Part shown: in pieces, positions 55,377 through 64,000 of the stretch
Layout of the letters: each line of letters starts with the position of its first letter
Position numbering within the stretch: the first letter of the stretch is position 1
NCBI GenBank assembly: GCA_001899635.1
Contig: MKVQ01000040.1
Location: 375,915-439,914, forward strand
Length of the DNA stretch: 64,000 nt
Direction: 5' to 3'
Source of the DNA: Myxococcales bacterium 68-20
GTDB lineage: Bacteria; Myxococcota_A; Polyangia; Polyangiales; Polyangiaceae
Notes under the pieces: model-generated
Told to the model about the DNA's origin: nothing
Databases searched by the model: none
The model's input: only the letters and a program-made list of their open reading frames with translations
Made by a program: the position numbers and the translations under genes

Positions 55377-55412
55377 CGCGGCGCCCCGAGATCGAGGGCG
55401 CCGCGTTTTTTT
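55377..55412 (+). terminator. Rho-independent terminator
   Basis: Perfect 10-bp stem CGCGGCGCCC (55377-55386) with GGGCGCCGCG (55396-55405), loop CGAGATCGA, then seven T (55406-55412). The best intrinsic terminator of the window. It ends transcription from the small gene at 55014 and separates it from the monooxygenase gene. The remaining bases to 55608 hold no gene. Confidence 0.9.
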
Positions 55413-55608
55413 CTGGATGAGCGACCGAGCCCGGCGGCTCCGTTGAGCTAGCGGATCGGCAGGGACGAGTTGGCGACGGCCGCGGCTGCCGCGCCGCGGC
55501 ATGGCCGACCCTGCGCGTGAGGAGCGACGCTGCGGCCGGAGGCGTCCTGCTCGCACGCGCGCGACCGAGATGGTAGAGCGACGACGCAAGGAAAGGCGTC
55601 GGGCTCTC

Positions 55609-57861
55609 ATGAAGATCGTGTGCATCGGCGGTGGCCCCGCGGGCCTCTACTTCGCGCTCCTCTACAAGAAAGCGCGACCGGAGACGGAGATCACCGTCGT
55701 CGAGCGCAATGCGCCGGGCGTGACCTTCGGATGGGGCGTCGTGTTCTCCGACGAGACGCTCTCCTACCTGGAGGAGAACGACAGGCCCACGCACGAGGCG
55801 ATCACGAAGCGCTTCGCGCACTGGGACGCGATCGACATCCACTACAAGGACGTCACCCTCCGCTCCGGCGGGCACGGCTTCTCGGGCATCGCCCGGAAGG
55901 ACCTCCTGCACATCCTCCAGGATCGTTGTCGCGAGCTCGGCGTGAAGCTCGTGTTCGACACCGAGGTGGACGATCACGAGGAGGTGGTGAAGCGCCTCGG
56001 CGGCGCCGATCTCGTGATCGCCTGCGACGGGGTGAAGAGCAAGATCCGCGACCGCTACGCAGATGCGTTCAAGCCGTCGCTCGACCTTCGCCACGCGCGG
56101 TACATGTGGCTCGGGACGAAGAAGAAGTTCGACGCGTTCACCTTCTACTTCGAAGAGAACGAGCACGGCATGTTCCAGGTGCATGCCTACCGCTTCGATG
56201 CGGACACGAGCACCTTCATCGCCGAGTGCGATGAGGAGTCGTTCCGCGCCGCGGGGCTCGACCGGATGTCGACGGAGGAGAGCATCGCCTACCTCGAGAA
56301 GCTCTTCGGAAAGCACCTCGGCGGAGAGAAGCTCCTCGCGAACCGCTCCCAGTGGGTCCAGTTCCCGACGGTGAAGAACGAGAAGTGGAGCCACGGGAAC
56401 ATCGTCCTCATGGGCGATGCCGCGCACACGGCGCACTTCTCGATCGGCTCCGGGACCAAGCTGGCGATGGAGGACTCGATCGCGCTGGTGAAGGCGCTGC
56501 TCGAGCATCCGACGAGCATCCCGGAGGCGCTCGAGGCCTACGAGGAGGCACGCCGGCCGATCGTCGAGCGCACGCAGAAGGCGGCGCAGGACAGCCTCGT
56601 GTGGTTCGAGAACGTGAAGCGCTACCGCGAGCTCGATCCGACGCAGTTCGCGTTCAGCCTCCTCACGCGGAGCAAGCGGATCACGTTCGACAACCTGAAG
56701 CTCCGCGACACGGCCTTCGCCGAGCACGTTCGCTCCTGGCACGAGGAGCGCGCCGCCGGCGCGAAGCCGGGCGCCCCCGCGATGTTCACGCCGCTCGCTC
56801 TCCGCGAGCTCGTCATCCCGAACCGCGTCGTCGTCTCGCCGATGTGCATGTACTCCGCGGTCGACGGCCTTCCGAACGACTTCCACTTCGCGCACTACCT
56901 CGCCCGGGCGATGGGCGGCGCCGGCCTCGTCATGTGCGAGATGACCGATGTGTCCCGCGAGGGACGCATCTCGCCGGGGTGCGCGGGGATGTACCTGCCG
57001 GAGCATGCCGACGCTTGGCGGCGCATCGTGACCGCCGTTCACTCGCAGAGCGGGTCGAAGATCGGGATGCAGCTCGGTCACGCCGGGCGCAAGGCGGCCA
57101 CGAAGGTCATGTGGGAAGGCAGTGATCGTCCGCTCGAGAGCGGCGCCTGGCCGATCATGAGCGCCTCGCCGATCCCCTACTTCCCCGACAGTCAGGTCCC
57201 GCGCGAGATGGACCGCTCCGACATGGACGCGGTGAAGGCCGACTACGTGCGCTCGGCGCGGTGGGCGGACGAGGCGGGCTTCGACCTCCTCGAGGTCCAC
57301 ATGGCCCACGGGTATCTCCTCGCGAGCTTCCTCTCGCCGCTGACCAACGTCCGGACCGACACGTACGGTGGCTCGCGCGAGGGCCGTATGCGCTACCCGC
57401 TCGAGGTGCTCGAGGCGGTGCGCGCGGTCTGGCCGAAACGCAAGCCACTCAGCGTGCGCATCTCGGCAACCGACTGGCTCCCCGGCGGGATCGAGGACGA
57501 AGACGTCATCGCCCTCGCGCAAGCGCTCAAGGAGCGCGGCACCGACGTGATCGACGTCTCGTGCGGCATGACCACGCCGAGCTCACGGCCGAAGTTCTAT
57601 GGCCGCATGTACCAGGCCTATTGGGCCGACATGGTGAAGAACGAGGTGAAGATCCCGACGATCGCCGTCGGAAACATCTCGAGCGCCGATCAGATCAATA
57701 CGCTCATCCTGTCGGGCCGCGCCGATCTCTGCGCGCTCGCGCGGCCTCACCTCGCGAACCCGCACTTCACCATCGGAGCGGCGATCGAGCAGGGCTGGCG
57801 CGACGTCTTCATTCCGAGCCCGTACGGGATCGTGCGGCCACTTCCGCCGCGTTCTGCCTAG
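55609..57861 (+). CDS. Anthraniloyl-CoA monooxygenase-type bifunctional flavoprotein
   Basis: 750 residues with two fused enzymes. Residues 1-390: FAD monooxygenase (dinucleotide loop CIGGGPAGLYFALLYKKARP, then GDAAHTAHFSIGSGTKLAME). Residues about 394-750: an Old-Yellow-Enzyme-type FMN reductase (LVIPNRVVVSPMCMYSAVDG, QLGHAGRKA, HMAHGYLLASFLSPLTN). This is the layout of 2-aminobenzoyl-CoA monooxygenase/reductase from aerobic anthranilate breakdown and of the related salicylyl-CoA 5-hydroxylase. Start at the ATG 55609, just before the FAD loop. No CoA ligase or beta-oxidation genes are beside it, so the true substrate is open. Confidence 0.92.
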   Translation: MKIVCIGGGPAGLYFALLYKKARPETEITVVERNAPGVTFGWGVVFSDETLSYLEENDRPTHEAITKRFAHWDAIDIHYKDVTLRSGGHGFSGIARKDLLHILQDRCRELGVKLVFDTEVDDHEEVVKRLGGADLVIACDGVKSKIRDRYADAFKPSLDLRHARYMWLGTKKKFDAFTFYFEENEHGMFQVHAYRFDADTSTFIAECDEESFRAAGLDRMSTEESIAYLEKLFGKHLGGEKLLANRSQWVQFPTVKNEKWSHGNIVLMGDAAHTAHFSIGSGTKLAMEDSIALVKALLEHPTSIPEALEAYEEARRPIVERTQKAAQDSLVWFENVKRYRELDPTQFAFSLLTRSKRITFDNLKLRDTAFAEHVRSWHEERAAGAKPGAPAMFTPLALRELVIPNRVVVSPMCMYSAVDGLPNDFHFAHYLARAMGGAGLVMCEMTDVSREGRISPGCAGMYLPEHADAWRRIVTAVHSQSGSKIGMQLGHAGRKAATKVMWEGSDRPLESGAWPIMSASPIPYFPDSQVPREMDRSDMDAVKADYVRSARWADEAGFDLLEVHMAHGYLLASFLSPLTNVRTDTYGGSREGRMRYPLEVLEAVRAVWPKRKPLSVRISATDWLPGGIEDEDVIALAQALKERGTDVIDVSCGMTTPSSRPKFYGRMYQAYWADMVKNEVKIPTIAVGNISSADQINTLILSGRADLCALARPHLANPHFTIGAAIEQGWRDVFIPSPYGIVRPLPPRSA

Positions 57862-57867
57862 AGCAGG

Positions 57868-58467
57868 TCAGCGCCGTTCGCGGATGCGGTCGTAGTCGGC
57901 GGCGGCGGCCTCGACGACGTCGAGGTCGCGCGTCGCCTTCTCGGCCTCCGCGAGGAGCTCGGCGGTGAAGACCGTGAGGCCCCAGATCCCGTTGTCACGC
58001 TTGCGGAACGGCCAGCGTGTTCCCTGGACCGTCACGACGCTCGCGCGCTCGCCCTTCGCATCGGTCTCGACGCGCACGCTCCCGGACATGTCCTTGCGGA
58101 GGCGTCGTGACCACTGCTTCGTCCGATACAGGTGGGCGAACACGTCGCTGCCGTCGGGGGCGTCCGCGAACGGTGCGTAGGCGGCGGTGAGCTCGCTGCG
58201 CTGCGGCTCGGGGTAGCTCGCCATCACGCGCTCACGTGCTTTTCGGCGCATGTCGCGGATCGTGTAGCAAGCCCACTGCGCCTCCGTCTCGAGGTAGGCG
58301 AAGAAGACGCTCGGGTTGTCGCTCGTGACGCCTCGCGCGACGCGCATGTACGCGCCTTCGGGCGTGCGATCGGACGGGTAGGGCCGATACAGAGCCGCGA
58401 AGGCGGCGCCGGTGACGAGCATCGTGCCCGCGACACCCAAAAGGATCTTTCGACGCGATACGGTCAT
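57868..58467 (-). CDS. Exported/anchored protein of unknown function
   Basis: 199 residues from the ATG at 58467: basic start TVSRRKILLGVAGTMLVTGA and a hydrophobic core, so anchored or secreted. The next part, SDRTPEGAYMRVARGVTSDN, then PSVFFAYLETEAQWACYTIR, and a SELTAAYAPFADAPDGSDVF segment read like a small exported helical domain found in myxobacteria, for which no function is known. It is convergent with the monooxygenase gene (six bases between stops) and divergent from egtB. Confidence 0.65.
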   Translation of the reverse strand: MTVSRRKILLGVAGTMLVTGAAFAALYRPYPSDRTPEGAYMRVARGVTSDNPSVFFAYLETEAQWACYTIRDMRRKARERVMASYPEPQRSELTAAYAPFADAPDGSDVFAHLYRTKQWSRRLRKDMSGSVRVETDAKGERASVVTVQGTRWPFRKRDNGIWGLTVFTAELLAEAEKATRDLDVVEAAAADYDRIRERR

Positions 58468-58903
58468 GAAAGGAGCCTGGACGTCACGAGCGAACCGCCG
58501 ATGCGCGCGTGACGTCCGGCAACGAATCACGTCGTCGCGTGCGCGTCCAGGGGAGCCGGCGCTGCGCTCGAGCTCCGGGCGGCTGCTCTCGGCTACGACT
58601 GCAACCGAAGGAGGGCACGCTCGTCTGCGCGACCGCGACCACCTTCGACAACTGGGGGCTGTCGAGCTCGGGCGCCGACATCCGTTGCTCCGTCCCGACG
58701 AGTGGCAGGCAGCCTTCGACGCCGGAACGCTGGTGCAGGCGTCCGGACGTCACGCACGGACCGTCGGTGCGGCGATGCACCACGCTGTCGAGTGCGCGTC
58801 GAGGGCGGCTCTCCGCCGCGCGCGACGCGAGATCGTTTGTGTTCAAAGGACTCGAGGGTGCTTCGGGCTTGTCGCTCGCCGATCGGCCGTCTATTCGGTG
58901 AGG
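58468..58903. other. 436-bp divergent gap upstream of egtB
   Basis: The egtB frame is open through the whole gap to 58412, but the text is Arg/Ala noise and egtB proteins normally start close to the DinB-like domain that begins after 58904. Other frames are no better. Promoters of egtB (plus) and of the gene at 57868 (minus) should be here; none is clear. Confidence 0.45.
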
Positions 58904-60259
58904 ATGTCTGCGAGCGAGGGCAGCGGCTTGCAAGCGAGGAGCGAGCAGAGCGAGCGCTGGAGCTGCCTGCAAAGCGGTCTCGTGGCACGAGTGCTTGCCG
59001 CTCGGCGAGCGACGATGCGGCTCGCGCAGCCGCTCGAGGTGGAGGACTGGGTCGTGCAGTCGATGCCCGACGCGAGCCCGGTGAAGTGGCACCTCGCCCA
59101 TACGACGTGGTTCTTCGAGCGCTTCGTGCTCCGCCCGCTCGGCGTGCCGCCGGTCTCGGAGGCCTACGACTACCTCTTCAACTCGTACTACGAGAGCGTC
59201 GGCTCGCGTCACCCGCGCGCGCGTCGCGGGATGCTCACTCGGCCGACCGCGGCGGAGGTCGTCGCGTATCGCAGCGCCGTCGATGCGCGACTCGCCGAGC
59301 TCGAGGGCTCGACGCGGCTCGCCGAGGTCGCGGAGGCGCTCGAGCTCGGGAAGAACCACGAGGAGCAGCATCAGGAGCTCCTGCTCACGGACCTGAAGCA
59401 CTTGTTCGGCGAGAACCCCCTCGCGCCTGCGTATCTCGTCGAGCGCGAGGACGAGGTGCGCTCGCCCGGCGAAGCGACGACGATGACCTGGCATCGCTTC
59501 GAAGGCGGCCTTGCCTCGATCGGTCACGACGGATCGTCGTTCGCGTTCGACAACGAGCACCCGCGGCACCAGGTCTTCGTCGCGCCCTTCGAGCTCGCGT
59601 CGAGGCTCGTGACGTGTGGCGAGTACCTCGCCTTCATCGAGGACGGCGGCTACCGGCGCCCGGAGCTGTGGCTCTCCGAAGGCTGGGCATGGGTGAACGC
59701 CCCAGGATGCGCGGCTCGACGCGCCCCGATGTACTGGGACCTCGACGCCGGAACGCTCTTCACGCTCCGCGGCAAGCGCGCGCTCGTCGCGAACGAGCCC
59801 GTGTGTCACGTCACCTACTACGAAGCCGATGCGTATGCGCGGTGGGCGCGGTCAAGGCTGCCTCGCGAGGCGGAATGGGAGGTGGCTGCGGAGCGCTGCG
59901 GGGCAGAGCAGCGGATGGCGGAGACGTCGAGAGCCGCGCGCTCGCATGACGCGAACGGCGCGTTCATGGAGGACGAAGCGCTGCACCCGCTTGCCGCGCG
60001 CCGCGGCGCAGGGATCGCGCAGCTGTTCGGTGACGCATGGGAGTGGACTGCCAGCGCCTACGAGCCCTACCCCGGCTTCGCTCCGCTCCCGGGCGCGTTC
60101 GGTGAGTACAATGGCAAGTTCATGGTCAGCCAGATGGTCTTGCGTGGAGGCTCGTGCGCCACACCGAGAGACCACATACGTGCGACCTATCGGAACTTCT
60201 TCCCGCCAAGCGCGGCATGGCAGTTCACCGGCATTCGCCTTGCGAGGGACATCCCATGA
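58904..60259 (+). CDS. egtB: Ergothioneine biosynthesis sulfoxide synthase EgtB
   Basis: Joins cysteine-type thiol (gamma-glutamylcysteine or cysteine) to hercynine with O2 at a non-heme iron. 451 residues. N-terminal DinB-like helical domain with iron ligands in KWHLAHTTWFFERF (H66) and KNHEEQHQELLLTD (H152, H156; the HxxxHxE signature); C-terminal FGE-sulfatase domain with NEPVCHVTYYEADAYARWA, LFGDAWEWTASAYEPYPGF, VLRGGSCATPRDH and RNFFPPSAAWQFTGIRLARD. The ATG at 58904 gives a usual length. Its stop overlaps egtD as ATGA. Confidence 0.94.
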   Translation: MSASEGSGLQARSEQSERWSCLQSGLVARVLAARRATMRLAQPLEVEDWVVQSMPDASPVKWHLAHTTWFFERFVLRPLGVPPVSEAYDYLFNSYYESVGSRHPRARRGMLTRPTAAEVVAYRSAVDARLAELEGSTRLAEVAEALELGKNHEEQHQELLLTDLKHLFGENPLAPAYLVEREDEVRSPGEATTMTWHRFEGGLASIGHDGSSFAFDNEHPRHQVFVAPFELASRLVTCGEYLAFIEDGGYRRPELWLSEGWAWVNAPGCAARRAPMYWDLDAGTLFTLRGKRALVANEPVCHVTYYEADAYARWARSRLPREAEWEVAAERCGAEQRMAETSRAARSHDANGAFMEDEALHPLAARRGAGIAQLFGDAWEWTASAYEPYPGFAPLPGAFGEYNGKFMVSQMVLRGGSCATPRDHIRATYRNFFPPSAAWQFTGIRLARDIP

Positions 60260-61248
60260 CCCCGCTCGACGGTTCACGCGCCAGCAGGGCTGCGCGCTCG
60301 CCGCACGGTGCGACGGCATTCCTTCAGGATGCCGTCGCCGGCCTTCGCTCGACGCCGAAGAGGATCTCGCCGAAGTATTTCTACGACAGCGAGGGTTCGC
60401 TCCTGTTCGACGCGATCTGCGAGCTGCCCGAGTACTACGTGACGCGCACGGAGCTCTCGATCCTCGAGGCCAAGGCCGGCGAGATCGCGGCGAGCCTCGC
60501 GGCGGGTGGGCCGTGCCGGGTCGTCGAGCCCGGTGCCGGGAGCGGGACGAAGACCCGGCTCCTCCTCCGCGCCCTCGGCCCGAAGCGATGTGTGGCCTAT
60601 GTGCCGGTCGACATCGCAGGCGACCACCTCGAACAGACGGCGGCTCAGCTTCGCGACGAGAACCCGTGGCTGCGCGTGGTGCCGATCGCTGCGGACTTCA
60701 GCGAGGGGCTCCCACTGCCGGAGGCCGATGCTCGCGCCGCGCGCACGGTCGTGTACTTCCCTGGGTCGACGATCGGAAACTTCGACCCCGACGAAGCGCG
60801 GCGACTGCTCGCGCGATTCCGCGAGGCGATCGGTCCGAAGGGGCACGTGCTCCTCGGCGTCGACCTGAAGAAGGATCCGGCGAAGCTCCACGCCGCGTAC
60901 AACGACTCCGAGGGCGTCACGGCCGCGTTCAACAAGAACGTCCTCCGCCGGATGAACGTGGAGCTCGGCGCCGACTTCGACCTCGATGCCTTCCACCACT
61001 ACGCGTTCTACGCGCCCGTCCCAGGACGGATCGAGATGCACCTCGTCAGCGCGCGCCGGCAGGTGGTTCATCTCGGCGGTCATGCCTTCACGTTCGAGGA
61101 CGGCGAGTCGATCTGCACGGAGCATTCGCACAAGTACGACCTGGCGACGGCCGAGCGCCTCGGCCGGTCCGCCGGGCTCTCCCTCGCCGACTCCTGGCTC
61201 GACGACGGCCGTCGCTTCGCCATTCTCCTGTTTCACGCGGCCGCCTGA
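60256..61248 (+). CDS. egtD: L-histidine N-alpha-methyltransferase EgtD
   Basis: Trimethylates histidine to hercynine, the first step of ergothioneine synthesis. 330 residues from the ATG overlapping the egtB stop. Family blocks: STPKRISPKYFYDSEGSLLF, CELPEYYVTRTELSILE, the SAM loop VVEPGAGSGTKTRLLL, FPGSTIGNFDPDEARRLL, LLGVDLKKDPAKLHAAYND and the end ESICTEHSHKYDLATAERL. With egtB it makes a two-gene operon sufficient for the hercynine sulfoxide steps; the final lyase (EgtE-like) is not in the window. Confidence 0.95.
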   Translation: MTPLDGSRASRAARSPHGATAFLQDAVAGLRSTPKRISPKYFYDSEGSLLFDAICELPEYYVTRTELSILEAKAGEIAASLAAGGPCRVVEPGAGSGTKTRLLLRALGPKRCVAYVPVDIAGDHLEQTAAQLRDENPWLRVVPIAADFSEGLPLPEADARAARTVVYFPGSTIGNFDPDEARRLLARFREAIGPKGHVLLGVDLKKDPAKLHAAYNDSEGVTAAFNKNVLRRMNVELGADFDLDAFHHYAFYAPVPGRIEMHLVSARRQVVHLGGHAFTFEDGESICTEHSHKYDLATAERLGRSAGLSLADSWLDDGRRFAILLFHAAA

Positions 61249-61328
61249 CCCCGGTCGGGTAGCCGAGCCGCAGCGCTCGCGTGTCGAGCACGATGATCGA
61301 CCGAGCAGCGAGCGGCTATCATCGGCCC

Positions 61329-61412
61329 ATGTGCGTGTCGATTGACGGACTCGGCGAGATTCCAGCTGAGCTTGTCGCACGGGCGTGGGAGCGGGAGATC
61401 GCCCCGAGATGA
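61329..61412 (+). CDS. Possible 27-residue protein coupled to gluQ
   Basis: A frame MCVSIDGLGEIPAELVARAW then EREIAPR, stop TGA at 61410-61412 overlapping the gluQ ATG (61409) as ATGA. The overlap type is the one seen between real genes in this window. There is no recognised ribosome site or family; it may be a leader that sets gluQ translation, or chance. Confidence 0.35.
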   Translation: MCVSIDGLGEIPAELVARAWEREIAPR

Positions 61413-62349
61413 TCACGACGCGCTTTGCTCCGTCGCCGACGGGCGATCTCCACCTCGGGAGCGCGTGGACGGCGCTCGCGTCCTGGGCGCTCGCGCGAGG
61501 CGCAGGCGGTCGGACGGTGCTCCGCGTCGAGGACATCGACACGCCGCGCGTGGTGGCGGGCTCGGCCGCGCGCATCCTCGAAGACCTCGCCTGGCTAGGC
61601 CTCGACTGGGACGAAGGCCCGATCGCGCAGTCGTCGCGAACGCATGTCTACGAGGCAGCGCTCGAACGGCTCGCTGCTGCCGGCCTGACGTACCCGTGCG
61701 ACTGCTCGCGCGCGGAGATCGCGCGCGCAGCGAGCGCGCCCCACGCAGGAGAGGAGGGGAAGGAGACGATCTATCCGGGAACGTGTCGGGACGCCCCGCG
61801 CGACCGGGTGCTCAAGCGAGACCCCGCGATCCGGCTGCGGGTCCCGGAGGACGCGCGCATCGCCTTCGAGGATGCCGTGTGCGGAGCGGTCGAGGAGAAC
61901 GTGGCGCGGACAGCAGGGGACTTCGTCCTCCGGCGAGGTGACGGCGTCTTTGCCTACCAGCTCGTCGTTGCGATCGATGACGCCGAGATGCGCGTGAGCC
62001 ACGTCGTCCGTGCGGACGATCTGCTCGGCTCCACCGCGCGGCAGATCCTGCTCATGCGCCTGCTCGGGTATGCGTCGGTGCCGGCGTACGCGCATGTCCC
62101 GCTCGTCGTGGCGCCGGGCGGCGAGCGCCTCGCCAAGCGAACACGTGGCGCGACGGTTCGGGAGCTCGCTGCTGCCGGCATCGCGCCGGAGACGATCATC
62201 GGAGTGCTGGCGCGTGGGCTCGGCCTGGTGTCGGCCGTCGGCCCTAGTCCGCTCACGCCGAGAGAGGTCGCCGCCGCGCTTCGTCCGCCGAGCGAGTGGC
62301 GCAGATCACCGTGGCCGATGCCGATCGAGTGGTCGCGCGCCGAGCCCGA

Positions 62350-62371
<22 letters not shown>
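61409..62371 (+). CDS. gluQ: Glutamyl-Q tRNA(Asp) synthetase
   Basis: A short paralogue of GltX that adds glutamate to queuosine in tRNA-Asp. 320 residues; it lacks the anticodon-binding half. HIGH motif as SPTGDLHLGS (residues 9-18), zinc site YPCDCSRAEIARA with later YPGTC, and the signature loop GERLAKRTRGATVREL (KMSKS position, changed as usual in this family). The ATG at 61409 starts MITTRFAPSPTG; an upstream ATG at 61385 is less likely. Its last 22 bases overlap the convergent kinase gene. It implies that the organism makes queuosine. Confidence 0.92.
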
Positions 62372-63564
<1,193 letters not shown>

Positions 63565-63627
63565 GACCGCATCCTATCGCGATGCGGCGCCTCCAGGGCG
63601 CGCCGTCTTGTTCTTTGTGGCCGGCGC

Positions 63628-64000
63628 CTACTTCGTGGCGCAGGCGGCGCGGATCTTCGGGGAGACGGACCGAGCGTCGAGCCGGATCTCGCCGTCGCTG
63701 CTGGCCTTCCATGCGGAGCACGCTCCGGCGGCAAGCCCGGGGGCATCGAGGGCGACATACGCTTCGAGGAGCGCGCGATGGATCGAGGCGAGCTGCGGGC
63801 GAGTCAGCTCACCCGACCCGAGGAGGCGGTTGCCCTTCGCGACCGCGTCGACGTAACGGCCTGCGCGGACGTCGGCCAAGAGGGGCGGGATGTCGGCCTC
63901 CGCATGGCGCTGCGCTTCGTAGGCCTGCCCGCCGCCCTCGGTGCGCGTGCGCTCGGCGGCCGCGCGCGCCGCCTTCTTCCCTTCCTCGGTGAGTGAGAGA
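63628..64000 (-). CDS. C-terminal part of a helical protein upstream of the kinase (partial)
   Basis: The frame is open to the window edge; its last 124 residues are SLTEEGKKAARAAAERTRTE, a Gln/Ala-rich piece, then LLADVRAGRYVDAVAKGNRL, LTRPQLASIHRALLEAYVAL and IRLDARSVSPKIRAACATK. This is TPR-like helical text with two Cys (AACSAWKASS, AACATK). No family is recognised. Same strand and 63 bp from the kinase start, so a partner or substrate of the kinase is possible. The start lies outside the window. Confidence 0.65.
   Translation of the reverse strand, partial: LSLTEEGKKAARAAAERTRTEGGGQAYEAQRHAEADIPPLLADVRAGRYVDAVAKGNRLLGSGELTRPQLASIHRALLEAYVALDAPGLAAGACSAWKASSDGEIRLDARSVSPKIRAACATK

Noticed and set aside
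55078-57522. An 814-codon minus-strand frame
   Set aside because: Antisense to the two-domain flavoprotein; no recognisable motif.
55609-57861. The monooxygenase/reductase fusion as an assembly error
   Set aside because: The same two-domain fusion is established for 2-aminobenzoyl-CoA monooxygenase/reductase and the frame is intact.
58412-58903. N-terminal extension of EgtB by 164 codons
   Set aside because: The text is Arg-rich noise and known EgtB proteins begin at the DinB-like domain.

Overview
The window is high-GC DNA with densely packed, often overlapping genes. It looks like chromosomal DNA from a myxobacterium-type organism (Myxococcota, probably Polyangiales). The reasons are: transmembrane Ser/Thr kinases, one with an AgmX/PglI-type C-terminal domain; a PP2C phosphatase; a MYXO-CTERM-like sorting tail; many lipoproteins with Asp/Ala/Pro-rich linkers; RCC1, propeller and IgGFc-binding-type surface proteins; and Cys-rich NCGxCG-repeat proteins. 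No tRNA, rRNA or CRISPR array was recognised.

Left part (1-14.4 kb): start of a lipoprotein gene, a decayed ISKra4-type transposase, gltX with a CPBP membrane protease, a small TPR membrane protein, a lytic transglycosylase, a PPK2 kinase, a pncB-nadE NAD pair, a two-gene HTTM membrane module, an SGNH hydrolase, a disordered protein carrying three copies of a short motif, and a GFA-family protein. 14.6-25.5 kb: a tail-anchored protein, a minus-strand set of lipoproteins around a pentaheme cytochrome c, a large kinase with TonB-like tail, then a plus-strand set (outer-membrane barrel, heme-type lipoprotein, MYXO-CTERM-like surface protein).

Middle (25.6-36.5 kb): a membrane PP2C phosphatase; a divergent SGNH hydrolase/MBOAT pair, likely for O-acylation of a cell-surface glycan; a four-helix-bundle protein; an HNH nuclease with a RuvA-C-like tail; then a gene-poor accessory patch (about 33.2-36.5 kb) with a small gene broken by an amber codon, seven palindromic repeats at 42-bp spacing and two direct repeats.

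36.5-44.8 kb is the most striking block. An ECF sigma factor, a membrane protein that is probably its partner, and five large predicted lipoproteins (Cys-rich, two propeller-like, RCC1, IgGFc-binding-like) run on one strand with almost every stop overlapping the next start, and end at a strong hairpin. It looks like a sigma-controlled surface-protein operon.

46-51.6 kb is ilvDC-(ilvG-type)-ilvM-ilvA, the isoleucine/valine pathway. It is preceded by a promoter, an Ile-rich leader peptide and a terminator/antiterminator pair, i.e. a readable attenuator. The right end carries a Uma2 nuclease remnant, a membrane protein/six-hairpin-enzyme pair, an anthraniloyl-CoA monooxygenase-type two-domain flavoprotein, egtB-egtD for ergothioneine, gluQ (tRNA-Asp modification) and a second membrane Ser/Thr kinase with an upstream partner cut by the window end. 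All functions are assigned by reading motifs; none was checked by database search.
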